Positions 6,405-7,470 of a DNA stretch of 7,470 nucleotides are shown here, in pieces; the first letter of the stretch is position 1, and each line of letters opens with the position of its first letter. Where the stretch lies: NCBI GenBank assembly GCA_021163945.1, contig JAGGTC010000082.1, positions 1 to 7,470 of the forward strand, written 5' to 3'. The notes under the pieces were generated by a model. The model searched no databases and was not told the DNA's origin. It was given only the letters and a program-made list of their open reading frames with translations. A program made the translations under genes and the position numbers. The DNA comes from Deltaproteobacteria bacterium. Its GTDB lineage: Bacteria; Desulfobacterota; Desulfofervidia; Desulfofervidales; DG-60.

Positions 6405-6811
6405 AATTTCTCTCCATATCTTAAGAATATTGTCCCACCGCTACAACTCCCATCGGGATAGAAGACAATGGCTGTTTTTTCTCCTACATTTACCTTTAAG
6501 TTCTTGCCCCTGACCTCTATTTCCTCCGGAATGTTGTGTTTTTCTCTTTCATCTGCCCAAAATGACCTGCTTTTTGGGTCTATATTAAAAAGTATCCTTT
6601 TGCCACTCTGAAGGGCTAGTCCATGGGCAATATTTAGCTCATGATGGAATGTATCTAAGAACTTTTTTATTTTATATTTTTCTAAACTAGGGTGGATCAT
6701 AAATGAGGCCAACCCTATTACTAGTGCAATCAATGTGAAAGTAATGAGGACTTCAAATAGGGTAAAGCCTTTATTTCCAACTTGTGATGTCGTCACTGCT
6801 TGGCTGGCCAT
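6344..6811 (-). CDS. gspH: Type II secretion minor pseudopilin, GspH-like
   Basis: This protein contains NKG-FTLFEVLITFTLIALVIG, a prepilin cleavage site (G15 with the ATG at 6811) with glutamate at mature position 5 and the pilin transmembrane helix. The remainder includes a helix with LNIAHGLALQSGKRILFNID and a beta-rich part with IVFYPDGSCSGGTIFL, a pattern typical of GspH/FimT-like pseudopilins (arginine/lysine-flanked sheet, YPDGS turn). With the start at 6811 it has 155 residues, normal for GspH. The start is uncertain: it lies inside gspG, and candidates are ATG 6835 (GGGGAG about ten bases upstream), 6820, 6811 and GTG 6796. I chose 6811 for a leader of usual length. It overlaps gspG by 41 bases and gspI by 61. 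As a minor pseudopilin it would sit at or near the tip of the pseudopilus. Confidence 0.75.
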   Translation of the reverse strand: MASQAVTTSQVGNKGFTLFEVLITFTLIALVIGLASFMIHPSLEKYKIKKFLDTFHHELNIAHGLALQSGKRILFNIDPKSRSFWADEREKHNIPEEIEVRGKNLKVNVGEKTAIVFYPDGSCSGGTIFLRYGEKLWECVLNPATGVSTIHQASS

Positions 6812-7181
6812 CTGGACCATAGGAGAAGAGGTCATAATCACCGTGCTCCCCTGGGCATTTATATTGATAATCCTTGCCCCAGGGATCCTTTGGTATAACC
6901 TTCTTTTTAAGATAAGGCCCATCCCAGTTCTCTAAACCCTCCGGCCTCTCAATGAGGGCATTCAGGCCCATCTCTGTGGTAGGATACTGGCCTACATCTA
7001 AAAAATATTCATCAAGGGCACTCCCTAATAAGTTGATTTGGGCCTCTGCTGTTTTTATCTTTGCCTTCTTAATCTTACCAAATAAACGAGGCCCTACCAA
7101 ACTTGCCAAAAGTCCTATAATAACCAGGACAATGAGCAGTTCTATAAGGGTAAAACCTTTTTTATTTCTTTTTAAAAACAC
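6771..7181 (-). CDS. gspG: Type II secretion major pseudopilin GspG
   Basis: GspG is the main subunit of the periplasmic pseudopilus that drives export through the outer-membrane secretin. The 136-residue precursor has a short basic leader (VFLKRNKKG), cleavage after G9, and mature FTLIELLIVLVIIGLLASLV with E14 at mature position 5. Then come the classic GspG stretches: AEAQINLLGSALDEYFLDVGQYPTTEMGLNALIERPEGLENWDGPYL in sequence family terms, PKDPWGKDYQY and a C-terminal FSYGPDGQPSSDDITSW loop whose aspartates are likely calcium ligands. The start is a GTG at 7181, fixed because an in-frame TAG lies at 7185-7187 and no other start precedes the prepilin motif. No ribosome site is present and a promoter abuts the start, so the mRNA is probably leaderless. 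It is first in the gspG-H-I transcription unit and overlaps gspH. Confidence 0.93.
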   Translation of the reverse strand: MFLKRNKKGFTLIELLIVLVIIGLLASLVGPRLFGKIKKAKIKTAEAQINLLGSALDEYFLDVGQYPTTEMGLNALIERPEGLENWDGPYLKKKVIPKDPWGKDYQYKCPGEHGDYDLFSYGPDGQPSSDDITSWK

Positions 7182-7265
7182 AGTCTATAATAAACAAAAA
7201 TTTATAAAAAATCAAGGCCTTAACGTTGTCTTTTCCCAGTAAATAATGTAAAGAAATGGTAGGTT
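7182..7265. other. Divergent gspG/gspJ intergenic region
   Basis: These 84 bases hold the gspG promoter and, presumably, the promoter for the rightward pilin gene, for which I find only weak candidates (TTGTCT at 7226-7231 with TGTAAA at 7247-7252, spacer 15). Two small palindromes, AAGGCCTT (7214-7221) and AACGTT (7222-7227), lie side by side between the two starts and could be part of an operator. Nothing else is recognisable. Confidence 0.45.
7187..7215 (-). promoter_or_regulatory. Promoter of the gspGHI unit
   Basis: Read on the minus strand, TTGATT (7210-7215) and TATTAT (7187-7192) are separated by 17 bases. The expected transcription start, about seven bases downstream, falls at or next to the GTG of gspG (7181), leaving no room for a ribosome site. 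Hexamer match and spacing are good; activity is inferred. Confidence 0.6.
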
Positions 7266-7470
7266 ATGTTTAAAGATAGGGGCCTTACGCTGATAGAGGT
7301 TTTGGTAGCAATTAGTTTGGCCAGTGCATTATTCCTTATTTTGTCATTAAGCCTAAACCAATCCCTGCGGGCTGTGGGTAAGGGCAAGGCCAAAGGCGAG
7401 GCCATGGCTGAACTTTTAGGGGTAAAAAATATCCTATGGCATGAATTGCTCAATATATATAAAGGGAATA
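7266..7470 (+). CDS. Type II secretion pseudopilin, GspJ-like, partial
   Basis: The first 68 codons of a prepilin-type protein run off the right edge. The leader is MFKDRG, with cleavage after G6 and mature LTLIEVLVAISLASALFLIL, with E11 at mature position 5. After the helix come NQSLRAVGKGKAKGEAMAELLGVKNILWHELLN, split over helical heptads, a layout like GspJ, where a long N-terminal helix leads to a (D/E)L-N end. The ATG at 7266 is fixed by an in-frame TAG at 7260-7262; a weak AGGT ribosome site lies just upstream. It reads away from gspG, and gspK may follow outside the window. GspJ is inferred from gene context and the helix pattern; a GspK or general minor pilin remains possible because the C-terminal domain is missing. 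Confidence 0.7.
   Translation, partial: MFKDRGLTLIEVLVAISLASALFLILSLSLNQSLRAVGKGKAKGEAMAELLGVKNILWHELLNIYKGN

Noticed and set aside
7220..7453. Minus-strand open frame opposite the GspJ-like gene
   Set aside because: It has no recognisable features and overlaps a gene with a clear prepilin signature.

Overview
The window is AT-rich bacterial DNA. It has densely packed, overlapping genes, frequent AGG/AGA arginine and ATA isoleucine codons, a futalosine-type menaquinone gene set and a type II secretion pseudopilin set. Together these suggest an anaerobic diderm (Gram-negative-type) bacterium, perhaps Desulfobacterota, Nitrospirota or a similar deep, possibly thermophilic, lineage. The sequence alone does not settle the taxon.

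Region 1 (1 to about 950, minus strand) is the 5' part of an insertion sequence that runs off the left edge. It holds a DDE integrase-type transposase gene, and 35-bp-period direct repeats lie between that gene and the next transcription unit. The transposase appears to have lost a short in-frame segment that should carry the catalytic glutamate, so this copy is probably inactive.

Region 2 (953 to 5989, plus strand) looks like one operon. A promoter overlaps a perfect-arm palindrome, TGACCA-GT-TGGTCA, just before a TetR-family regulator gene. The regulator gene overlaps mqnE, followed by mqnC, an aminofutalosine deaminase (mqnX type), mqnA and a small helix-turn-helix/coiled-coil protein. The enzymes cover chorismate dehydration (MqnA), radical SAM coupling to aminofutalosine (MqnE), deamination to futalosine (MqnX) and radical cyclisation (MqnC). 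Futalosine hydrolase (MqnB) and the MqnD step are not in the window. The layout predicts that menaquinone synthesis is under an autoregulated TetR repressor.

Region 3 (5994 to 7470) holds type II secretion pseudopilin genes. gspG, a gspH-like gene and a gspI-like gene overlap one another on the minus strand and converge tail to tail on the mqn operon with only 4 bp between stop codons. A gspJ-like gene starts divergently on the plus strand and runs off the right edge. gspG has a GTG start with a stop codon almost directly upstream and a promoter abutting it, so its mRNA is probably leaderless.

No gene-free stretch exceeds 300 bases. I saw no rRNA, tRNA or CRISPR array. The two most notable points are the catalytically deleted transposase and the TetR-controlled menaquinone operon with its near-leaderless promoter/operator.
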